Of a stretch of DNA of 64,000 nucleotides, positions 1-10,420 are shown piece after piece; position 1 is the first letter of the stretch, and each line of letters opens with the position of its first letter. Origin of the DNA: Cristatella mucedo (taxonomy: Eukaryota; Bryozoa; Phylactolaemata; Cristatellidae); contig WPIO01000003.1 of NCBI GenBank assembly GCA_009760855.2, forward strand, positions 655,001 to 719,000. The letters run 5' to 3'. A program made the translations under genes and the position numbers. Below the pieces are notes generated by a model, which was not told where the DNA came from, searched no databases, and saw nothing but the letters and a program-made list of their open reading frames with translations.

Positions 1-800
1 TCGCAGGGGTGGATTCCCTGATCTTGTCTATCTTATGCACAAAGAATCGAGAAAAGAGATCGGCTAGATCATCTTTAGGATCATCAGGTAAAAAGCTAAT
101 CTGGGAACGGTTGAGGAGATGGTTTATTGTCAACATCAGCATTTTTGGATTGTGCATCTGTGATTCAACAATGTTTTTATAAAAGCTAGACTTGGCCTTT
201 GCTAGGATCGATTGGTAAGACCTACAGTAGTCTTCATATGCCTGTCGATTGACAGTTAATCCGGATCTTTTGTATGCTTTTTCAAGCTTTCGTTTAGTAG
301 ACTTGGCTAGTTTAATGTCTGCGGTAAACCATAGGCCGTCTGGGCGGGGGCGCACAGTGCGCTTTGTCAGAGGGGCAAACTTGTCTAGCGTGTCAGCTAG
401 TGTCGTGTTGAAGCTATCTACCAATGATGACAGATCGGAGGAAGGATTGAGCAGCAGAGGTGAAGCAGATATTCTCGCACGGACAGCATCAATGTCAAGG
501 GTCTTGAGGTTTCGCGATTCACAGGTTATTTTAGAGGAGGATGTGGGCACACGCTGTAGATTGAATGAGATCTGCATGTGGTCAGATAAGCATGATTTGG
601 TAATAATTGGTGATGACAAAGTGCAGTTATATGAGAAGATCTGGTCGAGTATGTGACCCTTGATGTGGGTAGGGCCATACACATGAGCCACAAGAGACAA
701 TGAGTCAGTCAATGCACGAAATTCGGTGCTGAAAGCGTCAGATAAGTTATCAAAGTGAACGTTGAAATCACCCATAACGAGGAAGGATCGATTTCTTGCA
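1..800 (-). mobile_element. L2/CR1-type LINE, endonuclease part, cut by window edge
   Basis: Read on the minus strand, a frame is open from an ATG at 775 down to base 1, about 258 codons. It holds the end of an apurinic-type endonuclease domain: a GDFN motif close to the ATG and an SDH motif about 60 codons later, both typical of non-LTR retrotransposons. The last 160 bases before the window edge match the 5' part of the LINE copy at 10421-12467, so this is the same family and supplies the upstream region missing from that copy. Sequence resemblance fades near 800. The reverse transcriptase would lie left of the window. No intact element can be shown. Confidence 0.82.
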
Positions 801-840
801 CACAGAATCGAAATGACAAGGCACAGAGCACCTAAAGTAA

Positions 841-1758
841 AGGTACTAAACAACTGAGCTGCTGGAAAATGCCAGCCCTCCTACGTAAAAATAGTCATGG
901 GATACAGAGGGGCGAGTATTCAAAAGAACTACAAGTACTACGAGGCTAAGTGAGGAATCGAAGCTCTTTGAAAGTCAACCCGTAGGTCTTATGTCAAAGT
1001 GTAAGAAAGGACTGTGTGAAACGACCCGAAGTATATATAGTATATATATACCTGTATATGTACAAGAGTATATATACAAGTATATATACTTCGGTTGGAC
1101 AGCTTTGAGAGCTACAAGTTCTCCAGAAGTCAGATTGCATTTCGCACCGAAAAAGAGACAACTGATTCTATCCATCAAAATGACTGCAGCAAAGATCAGA
1201 GTGTGATAATCACAGAGGCTATTTTTCGAGATTGATTAAAAGGCAGGATTAGGTGTGCTCACATAAGGCAGTTTCCTGTGATTTGATGTCCCTAGAAAGG
1301 TCTTGGCTTAATCATGGTTACGCCTACACTGATAGTTACTCGTAGAGTGTCAGCACAGAGTTTCCCTGCAGAGACAGTGGAATGCTACTCCTACTGTTGG
1401 GCAAGCTTCGGCAAGTTGGTGGAAACGGTCACGTATGAAAGCTACTGCTAGAGAGACTGCTGTAAAGCCGGGGCTAACCAGACCCGACCAGCAATAAGTC
1501 GCATGAGGCTGGCTCATCATAAATCACGGTTTAATTTAACAAGTTCGATATTAGCTAATTAACACTTTCTCCACGAAGCAAGCACAAAATCGGCTGCATA
1601 TACCAAATTTGATAACACAGAGCAATTGTGGCACCTCGGTATGCTTTGGATGATCTCACATCAGGTCGACGAATAGCATTACTTTTCCGAATCCCAGGCA
1701 TGGCGAATAACGCTCTCGAGCGATGATCAATCTCACTCAATTAAAAATATGTGCTCAC
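841..1758. other. Non-coding stretch with an AT hairpin
   Basis: No convincing coding exon was found between the LINE end and the CCDC180-like exon at 1759. The main structure is an inverted repeat at 1026-1094: the arm 1026-1039 (ccgaagtatatata) is repeated as its exact reverse complement at 1081-1094, with TA-rich sequence between. This is probably intron or downstream DNA of the CCDC180-like gene. Confidence 0.5.
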
Positions 1759-3521
1759 GTGCAAAGTCCGTGCATCTTCGATCTGTTGCAGCTTGACCTC
1801 AGCTTCTGAAATCCACGTATTTCTGAATCTTGCAGTTGCTTCTATATCTTGCCATAGCTGCTGCATCTCCAAGAAAGCATATTCATAAAGACCCTTTAAA
1901 ATAAACAAAATGTTACCATTACATCTAGGGTCAGACTCCAAAGCATGCATTGCGAAAGTAAACAATTTAAAGAAACACATCTACTTTCTGCAAATTAGCT
2001 ATTACCGCATCTGGATCCAACCGAGCTAGTGCCACTTCCAATTGGCGATCATTCTCTGACAATCGAGCGATTAGATCGCTGCCTATAGCCTCAAGTTTGG
2101 GCTCGAATTCGGCAGCGATGAGCACTAGCGACTGGTGCATCTCATCGCAAGCTCTGTCGTGCCTTTCGCGGCGGCTTTTTGCTATCCGCGAGATAACATT
2201 CGATCCTTTCTTGTGGTGTTCTGTAATAATACGAATAGTCGTACAAGTTAACGAGCTAAAAGTAATGTAAAATTGAGTATAAAAAATTAATAGCGATTCC
2301 CGAGACGCATTCGCACTGCATGCATGACATGGACACTTTCAGAACTGTACTCTATATAAGAGTCCGGATTGCTTAAAGCAAATTGGTCACGATCCAATTT
2401 TGAGCCACTGGACTTTGTGCGTTTATTACTAGTCTAGCCTAAAATGGTTTGTGGAATAATTGAGCCTTAAGAGCAGTTTGGAGCCGGAGCTTCACCGAGA
2501 AAGCCTACACTTCAGTCAAGAAAAACGTCTAACAATGTTCTCGGTCGGTCGATGGGCTTCTTTTGCCAAACAGCATCCTCGCGTCAGATAAGAGTGACTA
2601 GCTTTGCTTATTCCTTTTCCGACGTCATACTCGTCAGAAAAGTTTATCTCACCCACTATATCGGGTAGATTTTGCACCTCCCTGGAAGGACTTTCATCGC
2701 CTTCTTCAAGGTCGGAGAAGGTTTGGCTATCTTTCATCCTGAAAAATCGATTAAAACATCTTAAAAGTCAGGAAACTTCAATACCTTAAACGACTATGCA
2801 CGAAAAGTGTTTGCAAGATGATGCAATAACAGACCAGTCTTACTTGAGAGCTGTTGGATTCTCCACGGTCGCTTCAAATGGAAGAGTAGCAAGCCAATTC
2901 TGTTGGCGAACGCTCAATATTCCAGACCCTTCAGTCAACAGGTTTCTTTTAATTCTAACAAGTGGTATGCCACCTTGTGGACTCAAATTTGACGACAATG
3001 CGACAGATGATGAAAGCCGATTAGTGTCCCCGTGAGTGACATCTTCTTGAGAACTGCTATGTGTGCTTTCGTAAGCCCGGCGAAGCTGCGCCTGCAAATT
3101 TCAATGCACAACTACACACTCGCACTAAAAGCTGACGAACAATGTTCAGAAGACTATTGAATCATGCACAGAGAACGTGAAAATTACCTTGCAATGAATT
3201 TAGGGAGTATTTATTAGTATAGTGGCTGTGTTTGAACTTCTATTGAAGTAACCAACTAAATTCTCTAAATTTGATCTTCGGACCATACACTGTCGGAATG
3301 CATGAACGGAAACATTTCTTACAAGGGCTTTGTCGGTTCATTATGTCGGCTGAAAAGAGTCTAATATCGCCTATGAGTTACTTACCCCAGCGTCAAAGAG
3401 CTGTTTGTAAACCTGGCCGCTAGGCACAACGTTTACTTCAGCTGTTGCAACATTGCTATCCAACATTGCTGCTTTTTCTGAAGTCACAGGGTCCTTTGGC
3501 GTGTGTGTCTTTTCGCCCGTT
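1759..3521 (-). CDS. CCDC180: CCDC180-like coiled-coil protein, five exons, partial
   Basis: Five exons read right to left: 3386-3521, 2844-3091, 2653-2738, 2006-2220 and 1759-1893. Each has GT-AG borders, and the phases fit throughout (0, 2, 1, 0, 0 at the donors). Exon 3386-3521 encodes VPSGQVYKQLF and exon 2844-3091 encodes RQQNWLATLP followed by VENP. Both recall the N-terminal region of the vertebrate coiled-coil protein CCDC180, a poorly characterised protein of the DUF4455/DUF4456 type. The last two exons are charged and helical with LW and E/K/Q heptad-like spacing, as expected for the following coiled coil. The rest of the gene lies left of the window or is interrupted by repeats. 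Family assignment is from recalled similarity; the exon structure is seen directly. The gene may extend 5' to the candidate exons at 5780 and 8480. Confidence 0.65.
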
Positions 3522-4827
3522 CTGAAAAATTTGAAATGGCAATAATCCGATTTCAGCAATCCCAGAAGGATTCAAATTTTCAAACTTGGCAGATAATTTA
3601 AAAAATATACATTTTCAGATATTAATATACAAATTCTTGGATGTAGCGCACATTGATAAGTGAATCACAAAAGCAGATCCGAGAGAGAACTAAGTTGAGC
3701 TCAAAATACTAATACATCCTAATTATGATCAGACTCACTATAGTTACATTTAATGAAGTGGTGCACTTTACAGCTTTCAGACATCTGTTAGCTGACAGCT
3801 TGCCCGAAAACTCACGGTTGCAATTTCGTATTTCAAAACATGCTCAGAGTACTAGAGGTGCAACCACCCTGGTCTTAAAGTATAGTAATGAAACGAATAA
3901 GCAGCAACAGACCTCTAAATGGGAATTCTTAGCAATCGGTAGCCTACGAGAGTTTCGGGCGAAATCATAGGTTTTGTTGTTCATAAAATCCTTACCAAGT
4001 AAGAACCATGTACCTACAGTGTGAACTTTTAGTGAGGAAACCAGTTGCTTGCCCTTCATTTATAAGGCTATGCAACACAGTTTTTTGTCCCTGAGTATCG
4101 AGTGTTATTTCCTTGTTGCTAATGGCTCATTGGTACAGCCAATGGCCATTATTCCTTACAAACTTGGAATTTGTGGCCGTGACAGCGATGAACTTGAAAT
4201 CAACACCCGATTAAAGAAAATTGGCTGTGATTCACATTTAGTCAGAAAGAACAGAAAATGAATCTAAATGTGCTTACTCTGAAGTCATATAAAAATGACT
4301 TCTCAAAAGGGTTCACATATAGTAGACGTTCTAGATTCGCAGGTATCCTGCAATACGCTTTCTCGAATGAGTGACCTAACGTTGCTCCTATCATGTTTTC
4401 GGTAGAGTTTCCTCGTTAACGACATTCGCAGTCCTGTATAGCCTGGCAAAACCACTAGCACTGCTGATCGGAGAAGGCTCCCATGTTCCTATTAACTATG
4501 TCAAGACGGCAACAAGGATGTGGACTTTAAAAGCATGCATCCAATTTTAGCATAGCTGTCAACGAGAGCCTGAAGCAGCCCCTTATAGCTTTAAACCTTG
4601 CGATAGTCCATTAAAGCCTTGAACCACTGTAGCAAAACTGATCCAAGCCACTTCATCAATCTTATTAACCTGCTTGGCGAATTCATCAGACTCTTTGATC
4701 TTCTTTACGTGTGGTGACTTGGGGACACAAGCTTCGACCTTTGCCCCAGACAGCTGCTAAAAGACATGTTGGAGGTACTTGGAAGCTGCAGACTCATTGT
4801 CTGAAGCCGAGACTAATTGCTTATAAA

Positions 4828-4838
4828 TGTGTGTTTGT

Positions 4839-4898
<60 letters not shown>

Positions 4899-4919
4899 AT
4901 ATGCGTGTGTGTTGTGTGT
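4828..4919. repeat. (TG)n microsatellite
   Basis: A near-perfect run of TG dinucleotides, purest at about 4842-4897, ending in interrupted TG units. The open frame across it encodes only Cys-Val repeats and is not a gene. Confidence 0.95.
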
Positions 4920-4929
4920 AATCTCTGAG

Positions 4930-5075
4930 TGTGGCGCCCTTAGGGATAACTTAATCTCTATTCAGGCACTCCACATGTGCCACAGGCTCGAGCCTACGAC
5001 CTCGGTCATAAAATGAATTCACCTTGACCTTGGTTCGAGGCAAGCACCTTAACCACTGGGCCAAATCAGCGAGGC
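4930..5075 (-). mobile_element. tRNA-derived SINE copy
   Basis: In minus orientation the copy starts with a tRNA-like head. An A-box-like segment (rc of ccttaaccactgggcca, 5050-5066) is followed by a degenerate B box. The copy ends in the tail shared by all SINE copies here, a GAGATTAAGTTCTCT-like stem followed by a GCGCC-type motif. It is diverged. Confidence 0.75.
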
Positions 5076-5779
5076 ATGATGAGGCCTAACTCTGCGTGCA
5101 GTAGTGGCATCAGCCCCTAGCGAGGATTTTTTCCAGCGACTCCCATTTGATGCTGTTCCTCCTACAGAGAACTCGGGTCCACAGTGGCTAGTAACTACTG
5201 CGGCAGTGCACCTTAAGTGCCCCAGCTATCCCATAAGTAAAATAATCAAGGAAACGTTGTTAAATCACCGTGGAGATCAGGCATGACACAAGTTTAGAGT
5301 CTCCAATGACTTCCCAGCCACAGTCGCCATACTTCAAGGTACTCAGCAGCATCTTGACACTGGCGTGTTCCTATTCGAGGTGTACAGAGTGAGCAATAAG
5401 GAGAGGCGGGTACTTGTGTCCGTTATGAAACAGCATGACTTCAAGGTTCCTAGATGAGCTGTCTATGAATAGGCGCCATTCACACGGGGTTCAGGTGATT
5501 CCTATAGCCTCGAATAGACCGGCCGAGTTGCTGCAGAAGCACAGCCCATCATGTCGACTGAAGAAGTTGGAGAAAATTGTTGACACTTTCTCTGATCGTC
5601 ATTTTCACACTTCCATTGAACAAGTTCCACTCCTTGAGACTAGATGCGATGTGAGAAGTTCAGCAGTCGACTTGGGAAGACCAAGGTCTCTAGTCAGATC
5701 GTTAAGGTCTTTGTGGTTAAGCAACTACGGCTTTCTCTAGTCAGCCACATTTGTGAACTAGTGGCCTGTCGGGATCTAC

Positions 5780-6046
5780 AATATCTTCCTTGCTGTCTGA
5801 ATTGCTGCTCTCTCCTGAAGATGGATCGTTTTTCTCCGGAAAGGTGGGGAAATGAGAAACAGGTTTGTGTGGTACTGGGACAATGGATAGAGGAAATTGT
5901 GGATTCGTGATGCTAGGCTTGCTCGAGCCAACTCGATGTTTAGAAGGTTCCACCGTGCAGAAGCAGCAGTTGCTTCAGTGGTCAGGTGGTTCATGCCAAG
6001 TTCTTGGGAGCAAACTGCACGCCTCTCTTTTCTCTCCTGTACCAGC
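5780..6046 (-). CDS. Candidate exon, unidentified minus-strand gene
   Basis: An open block of 267 bp on the minus strand with an acceptor (tttttcgcag) at 6047 and a weak donor (gtagat) at 5779. The open frame starts LVQERKERRA and is rich in Ala, Arg and Leu. Its phase fits the donor of the 8480-8644 exon (CG plus G), and its own donor phase fits the acceptor of the CCDC180-like exon at 3386-3521. It could therefore be a 5' exon of that gene. The encoded sequence was not recognised. Splice phases agree by chance about one time in three per junction, so support is modest. Confidence 0.3.
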
Positions 6047-6949
6047 CTGCGAAAAATCAAAAATTATATACATTAAAAATTATATTGCACTTATTGTATA
6101 ACATTTTATGCACGAAATCCAATCTAGCTAGCCACAATTGCTTATCTTACCGTCACGAGTTCAACTGCAATGTTTGCATGTGAAATGAGGTACCTAGGGC
6201 TTATCTTGATCCCTGAAGGGCATATCGAAATATGCTTTTTAGGCCTCGGGACAGCATAGCTGCTGTGTCTTCATAAACTGTCCACACACATAGCAAAATG
6301 CATCTGCTGAATGCAAGCAACCTCTTGATGCCAAGTCAATCAAATATGGTAATTCAATGTTCTCTTACTGTGCAATCACTAAAACTAGAATGCTCGCCTG
6401 TCACTTGTACCGTTGCACTTCTACGGATACTGCTCTATAATTGTATGTCCGCCTAACCCTCCCTAGTTAAGATGGCGGTGAATGCATACTATATGTGCAA
6501 ATCGGCCATAAGGACGGTACCTAACAGAAAAAAAACTTCAAACTTTCTTGCTGCAACCACAGAAACAAAGCATAATGGGACGATAGCTATTTCCTATTTA
6601 CTTCATGCATAAGGAATTAGAAAACACATGCTGTATTCAATGACCAAAAAAAATATGTTACTATAAGCAATACTTAATGGCTCTAAGGCCTTTAGCTCTT
6701 CTAAACTAACAAGGCATGGCTAGGATGGACACCAGCAAGGTGCCTATCAATTATTCATTAGGCATCGAGACTTCTAATATTATGCAAGTACATTCAAGAA
6801 TTCGCAGATCACGTAGAATATGGCTACTAGTCGATCCACGATGAAAGCGTTTGGAGGAGACTACATCCACTGATGATGAATTTTACGGGTACATAAAACA
6901 GGAGCCGTGCTTATGCATGCAAACTTAAAAGACTGACATACTAGGAATA

Positions 6950-7095
6950 TAATATAACTCATTTGTATAGCCCCCTAAGAGAACTTAATCCCTCTTCAGG
7001 CACTTCACATATGCGATGGGGTTCAAGCCGTCGACCTCGGCCAGCCCTTGGTCTGGGCGAACACCTTAAACACTGGGCTAAGCCAGTAGGTCGCT
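6950..7095 (-). mobile_element. tRNA-derived SINE copy
   Basis: Minus orientation. The tail is at about 6958-7000 (rc of tagccccctaagagaacttaat), the B-box-like rc of ggttcaagcc lies at 7021-7030, and the A-box region is near 7066-7085. It aligns along its length with the copies at 9598, 47878 and 63146. Confidence 0.8.
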
Positions 7096-8479
7096 TAGAT
7101 CATATCTTGTCTGTCAACGAGTGATCCAGGTGATAATTTCTGCAGGTAAGTGATGAGTCATTTTGATTTGAAGCTCTTATTGAATATGCAGCGTCTTATC
7201 CCTACATCACCATGTAGCTTCTTCGTAGGAGCACTTCACAGCTGGAGCAAATATAGTTGTTTCTGCCGTGTCAAGAGGTTCTAGATAGCAAACTAAATGT
7301 AGCAGCATCCGGTGATTAACACTTGTGTAATTATGAATGGTTTGTCTTCATAACAGCAACTACCTTTCCTCATTTATATTGATATATTTATATGGATGCA
7401 ATATTTAGGAATGCTTTCTGTATGAGCATGTCTTTCCTTTCAGCAGATTTTTGCCAAAAATGAGCTCATGCCCGAATTATGATACAAAGCCCTAGAAAAG
7501 ACATGACTAAGTGAGTCTTTTATTTACTCATATACAGTAGTGTTCTCCTATATTCTCCTGAGCATCTCCTAACGACGAGTAACATGTTCAACTGAGTATA
7601 TGAAATGTCCCAGCTTTAAGTCTGCTCCTATCTTGTGGTCCGAAGAGAAGAATGCTAATTTGTACTAAGCATCGTTAAACTGAAGGCCTTCAACCTTAGA
7701 AAATTGTATCGCATGCAAATAAGACCAGCAAGAGTATATTTGGCAATAGATCAGCTTTCTGGACAATCAAAGTGAGCTTCAGTACGGACAAGCATGCCAG
7801 AATCTTACGCCGGCCAATGTCTGGTTCGAACAGACTAAAAAGCCTCTAAATATCAGAGGCCACAGCGGGAGCTCAAAAACTTAAGCTAAACAAACAGGCA
7901 CTCGAACTTCCTGAATTGTGTGCGCTTAAATCCACAAGATTCGATACTGCAGCTACGTACGAACCAATAGACGGTAAGGAGAAGAATAACGGACATAGAC
8001 AAAAGGTCGTAGAAAAAAGGTCGACGTCGGTCACAGACATAAGCAATTAACTAAAAATGGCAGTCTCAGTAATGCCGTATGAAAATAGCAGCGCGTAGCA
8101 GGTAAATACATGACAACATAAAATAATATGCTCCTAGTCACTTAATCAAATACCATAGCCAAATTTACTTACCAGGGGTAGACCGCCCAGTCAAAATAAG
8201 GGTTTTATATAAGCGAAAAACCTATAGATCGTAATAATAAACCTAGTGCTTTCGCAGTCTTCCTGTAAATTCTATAGGGGATGTTGGGTTGCTTACTGTT
8301 GCTTGTCTCACAGCTTTAAACGGCGGCCCAAGCTTACATAGATAAGAACACACTTCAAAGAATCATCCGACTTCTGCGGTTACCAGCTTGGTTTTACACA
8401 ATTAATAAAATTATCATTAGTATTTAATTATGAGGAATATTATCAAAATGAAACATAAAGCTGTAACTAGACTACTAAC
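7096..8479. other. Intron or intergenic DNA, no gene seen
   Basis: No open frame with recognisable protein content and no clear repeat beyond short AT-rich patches. Nothing can be supported here. Confidence 0.4.
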
Positions 8480-8644
8480 CGTTTCCTATATACATTTTTA
8501 CGGCTTGTTTCGAGATGGGGGATGTCGGTAGGATCAATGTCCTCAACAAAAGCTTCCAGATTTGGCTCTGATGCCGTAATTCTTTGCTGATGAGCAGAGG
8601 CATACATTTCCCACAAATCAACACGTTGTATCCTCTTGAAAAAC
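8480..8644 (-). CDS. Candidate exon, unidentified minus-strand gene
   Basis: A 165-bp block on the minus strand with a good acceptor (tttttcag at 8645-8652) and a plausible donor (gttagt at 8474-8479). The frame between them encodes a hydrophilic stretch with IQRVDLWEMYASAHQQRI and later FVEDIDPTDIPHLE, a composition typical of real coding sequence. The donor phase (two bases left over) joins correctly to the acceptor at 6047, giving a continuous frame. I do not recognise the protein. It may be a 5' exon of the CCDC180-like gene or belong to a separate gene. Confidence 0.35.
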
Positions 8645-8652
8645 CTGAAAAA

Positions 8653-9597
8653 GACGCTGCTGCGGTGAGCGGCCTCGTGCGTCTGCCATCCCCAGCTTTT
8701 AGTTGCTGCATTATTAGATTAGAGCTGTAATGATTGCTCAAAATATTCTATGAATAACTTTTATATACGTTTATCCCACTCTGAACTTTCAGGAACGATT
8801 ACAGCCATAGCCAGCTGAAGTATAGCTTACTCAAGTGCTCTTCACATAGAAATTCTCAGCAGTGACAACCGAGGGCGCCATCGCTTCTCTTGCCAAGCGA
8901 CGTACTAAAACGAGGCCACCTCGTGGCGCGACAACAGCAACATGTCAATTCGAATCATCTTTCTGGTAGACAATCATAGCTGGATAATCATAGCTGATTA
9001 AACTATTATTTCTACTGAAATAATTTCAGATGTGTGTATTGGTGAGCTTTCAGCCAACACCCTTCTTTACGACTGCTGCTGTCTCTATGTCCCAGCTGTA
9101 ACCGCGATGTGGGTGGGTGTGACCTGCCATTACTATAGTAGGAGCCCCCACGGTTCAACGAGGGTTGGAAGTTGGGGTAAAAAATAAAATACGCTTAGCA
9201 GAAAGCTGAGTCATACTAATTTCTGTCGAGCTACCTTACCTCAGCCACTAATTTATCTGCGATGTGCTTCGATCCGGCCGCCTAAGGCAACAACACCCGG
9301 TTACCTGAAAACCTGTGGGCGTGGCCTCACCGAAACGTGGTTCCGCACCAACCGGACCCAAACCGCTCCGCCAGAGAAACGGATGCCCTACACACTAGTT
9401 CATTAAGCACTGCAGTCTGGCCGTATATCATCCGTATACCAAGCTCGATTCAATTGCGAAAGGTCAGCTGGGTCGTGCGATTACACTAGTGCTGCATTTT
9501 CTCCTCCCGCTCTGGATCTGCTTACAACGACAGCAACGCGTACGCTCTCCCATCCGCTACGCATGCCGGCGTACTATGTAAAGATAAATAAACAAAT
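8653..9597. other. Spacer left of element 1, no gene seen
   Basis: GC content is higher than in the neighbouring viral DNA. No exon, TIR or integrase remnant of element 1 was found here. This suggests that the missing left arm of element 1 was deleted and not merely displaced nearby. Confidence 0.4.
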
Positions 9598-9732
9598 TTA
9601 ATTCATTTATATAGCGCCCCAAGAGAACTTAATCTCAATTCAGACGCTTCACATATGCCTCGGGGCTCGAGCCCACGACCTCAGCCAGACCTTAGTCGGG
9701 GCGAGCACCTTGACCGCTTGACCAAACCAGCT
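9598..9732 (-). mobile_element. tRNA-derived SINE copy at the broken edge of element 1
   Basis: A well-preserved minus-oriented copy. The tail lies at 9598-9650 (rc of tatagcgccccaagagaact), the B box at 9665-9677 (rc of gctcgagccc) and the A-box region at 9706-9728 (rc of ccttgaccgcttgacca). Viral fibre-gene sequence begins within about ten bases on its right. On its left is ordinary host-like DNA, so the SINE marks the present left limit of element 1. No target duplication is visible, which fits a later deletion on the left side. Confidence 0.85.
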
Positions 9733-9738
9733 CGGCGT

Positions 9739-10329
9739 TCGGATAATAGAATTCATCGCTCTAGGATTAAATGTAAGTACAATGACTTCTGTAATATTTT
9801 TAACAGACCTGTCAACATATGACTTTGTTGCAGCATCTGAAGAATTAACAGGTTCAGCAACATTAATTATAGAGTTATTATTCATATTCAAATTTTTTGT
9901 AGCAGAAGAATTCTTCAGTAACACATCTCGCTTCAATCCTCCATAAGTAACACAAAAATCATCAGGAAGAACTGTTGGCGTAGTAACACTAGAATTCCAG
10001 TATGTAGAAGTAATAGCAAAACTATTCATATTTAAATCTCCAGTCATTGTATCTCCAGATTTCTTAACATAATTAGATAATTGGCATACGTTAGCAGCAT
10101 CTGTTGGATTAACTCCTGGAGCAAGATTTGTAACTGGAATATTCTGCATATTGATAGAAGTACTACTATTTACAATAAAATTAGCATCTGCATATGACTT
10201 TGTTACAGCATCACCATCATTGACAGGATCTCTCATATTAATAATTATATTTCCATTTGCATCAAGATCTGATTGAATATAACCGTTTATTCTACTCACG
10301 TAGTCATCGCAATGATGTCGTCGACTCAT
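9739..10329 (-). pseudogene. Fibre A, phage-tail-fibre-like repeat protein (truncated)
   Basis: Starts at an ATG at 10329 directly preceded by CTATATAG, the promoter-like motif of this virus. The protein is built of units of about 35-45 residues with the pattern GDLNMN...I.N...PVN..DAATKSYVD. This pattern is known from phage and prophage tail fibres, where the units form trimeric beta-helical shafts. At least three units are seen, with a non-repeat insert containing FCVTYGG. The C-terminal head is missing: the frame runs into the SINE at about 9738. The equivalent gene in element 2 (27450-28245) retains a head domain. The likely role is a virion fibre for attachment; this is inference from repeat type only. 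Confidence 0.75.
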
Positions 10330-10420
10330 CTATATAGTTACTAATTAAAATCTTCGATCTATCTAGCACTTCTTTAACAATAGGAACTATTCTCGAAAAT
10401 CTACAAGGGTCATCTTCTTA

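Larger units (their letters stand above)
3600..5779. other. Intron or intergenic DNA, no gene seen
   Basis: Both strands were scanned; only short open frames without family resemblance are present. The stretch contains a TG microsatellite (4828-4919) and a SINE (about 4930-5075). The plus-strand frames at 5104-5286 and 5435-5740 look unconstrained. Confidence 0.45.

Noticed and set aside
249-656. 135-residue plus-strand frame
   Set aside because: Antisense shadow of the LINE endonuclease frame on the minus strand.
4711-5016. 101-residue plus-strand frame
   Set aside because: Mostly Cys-Val translation of the TG microsatellite plus SINE sequence.
9649-9738. C-terminal extension of fibre A with Trp/Arg-rich end
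   Set aside because: This part is read through the SINE and is absent from element 2.
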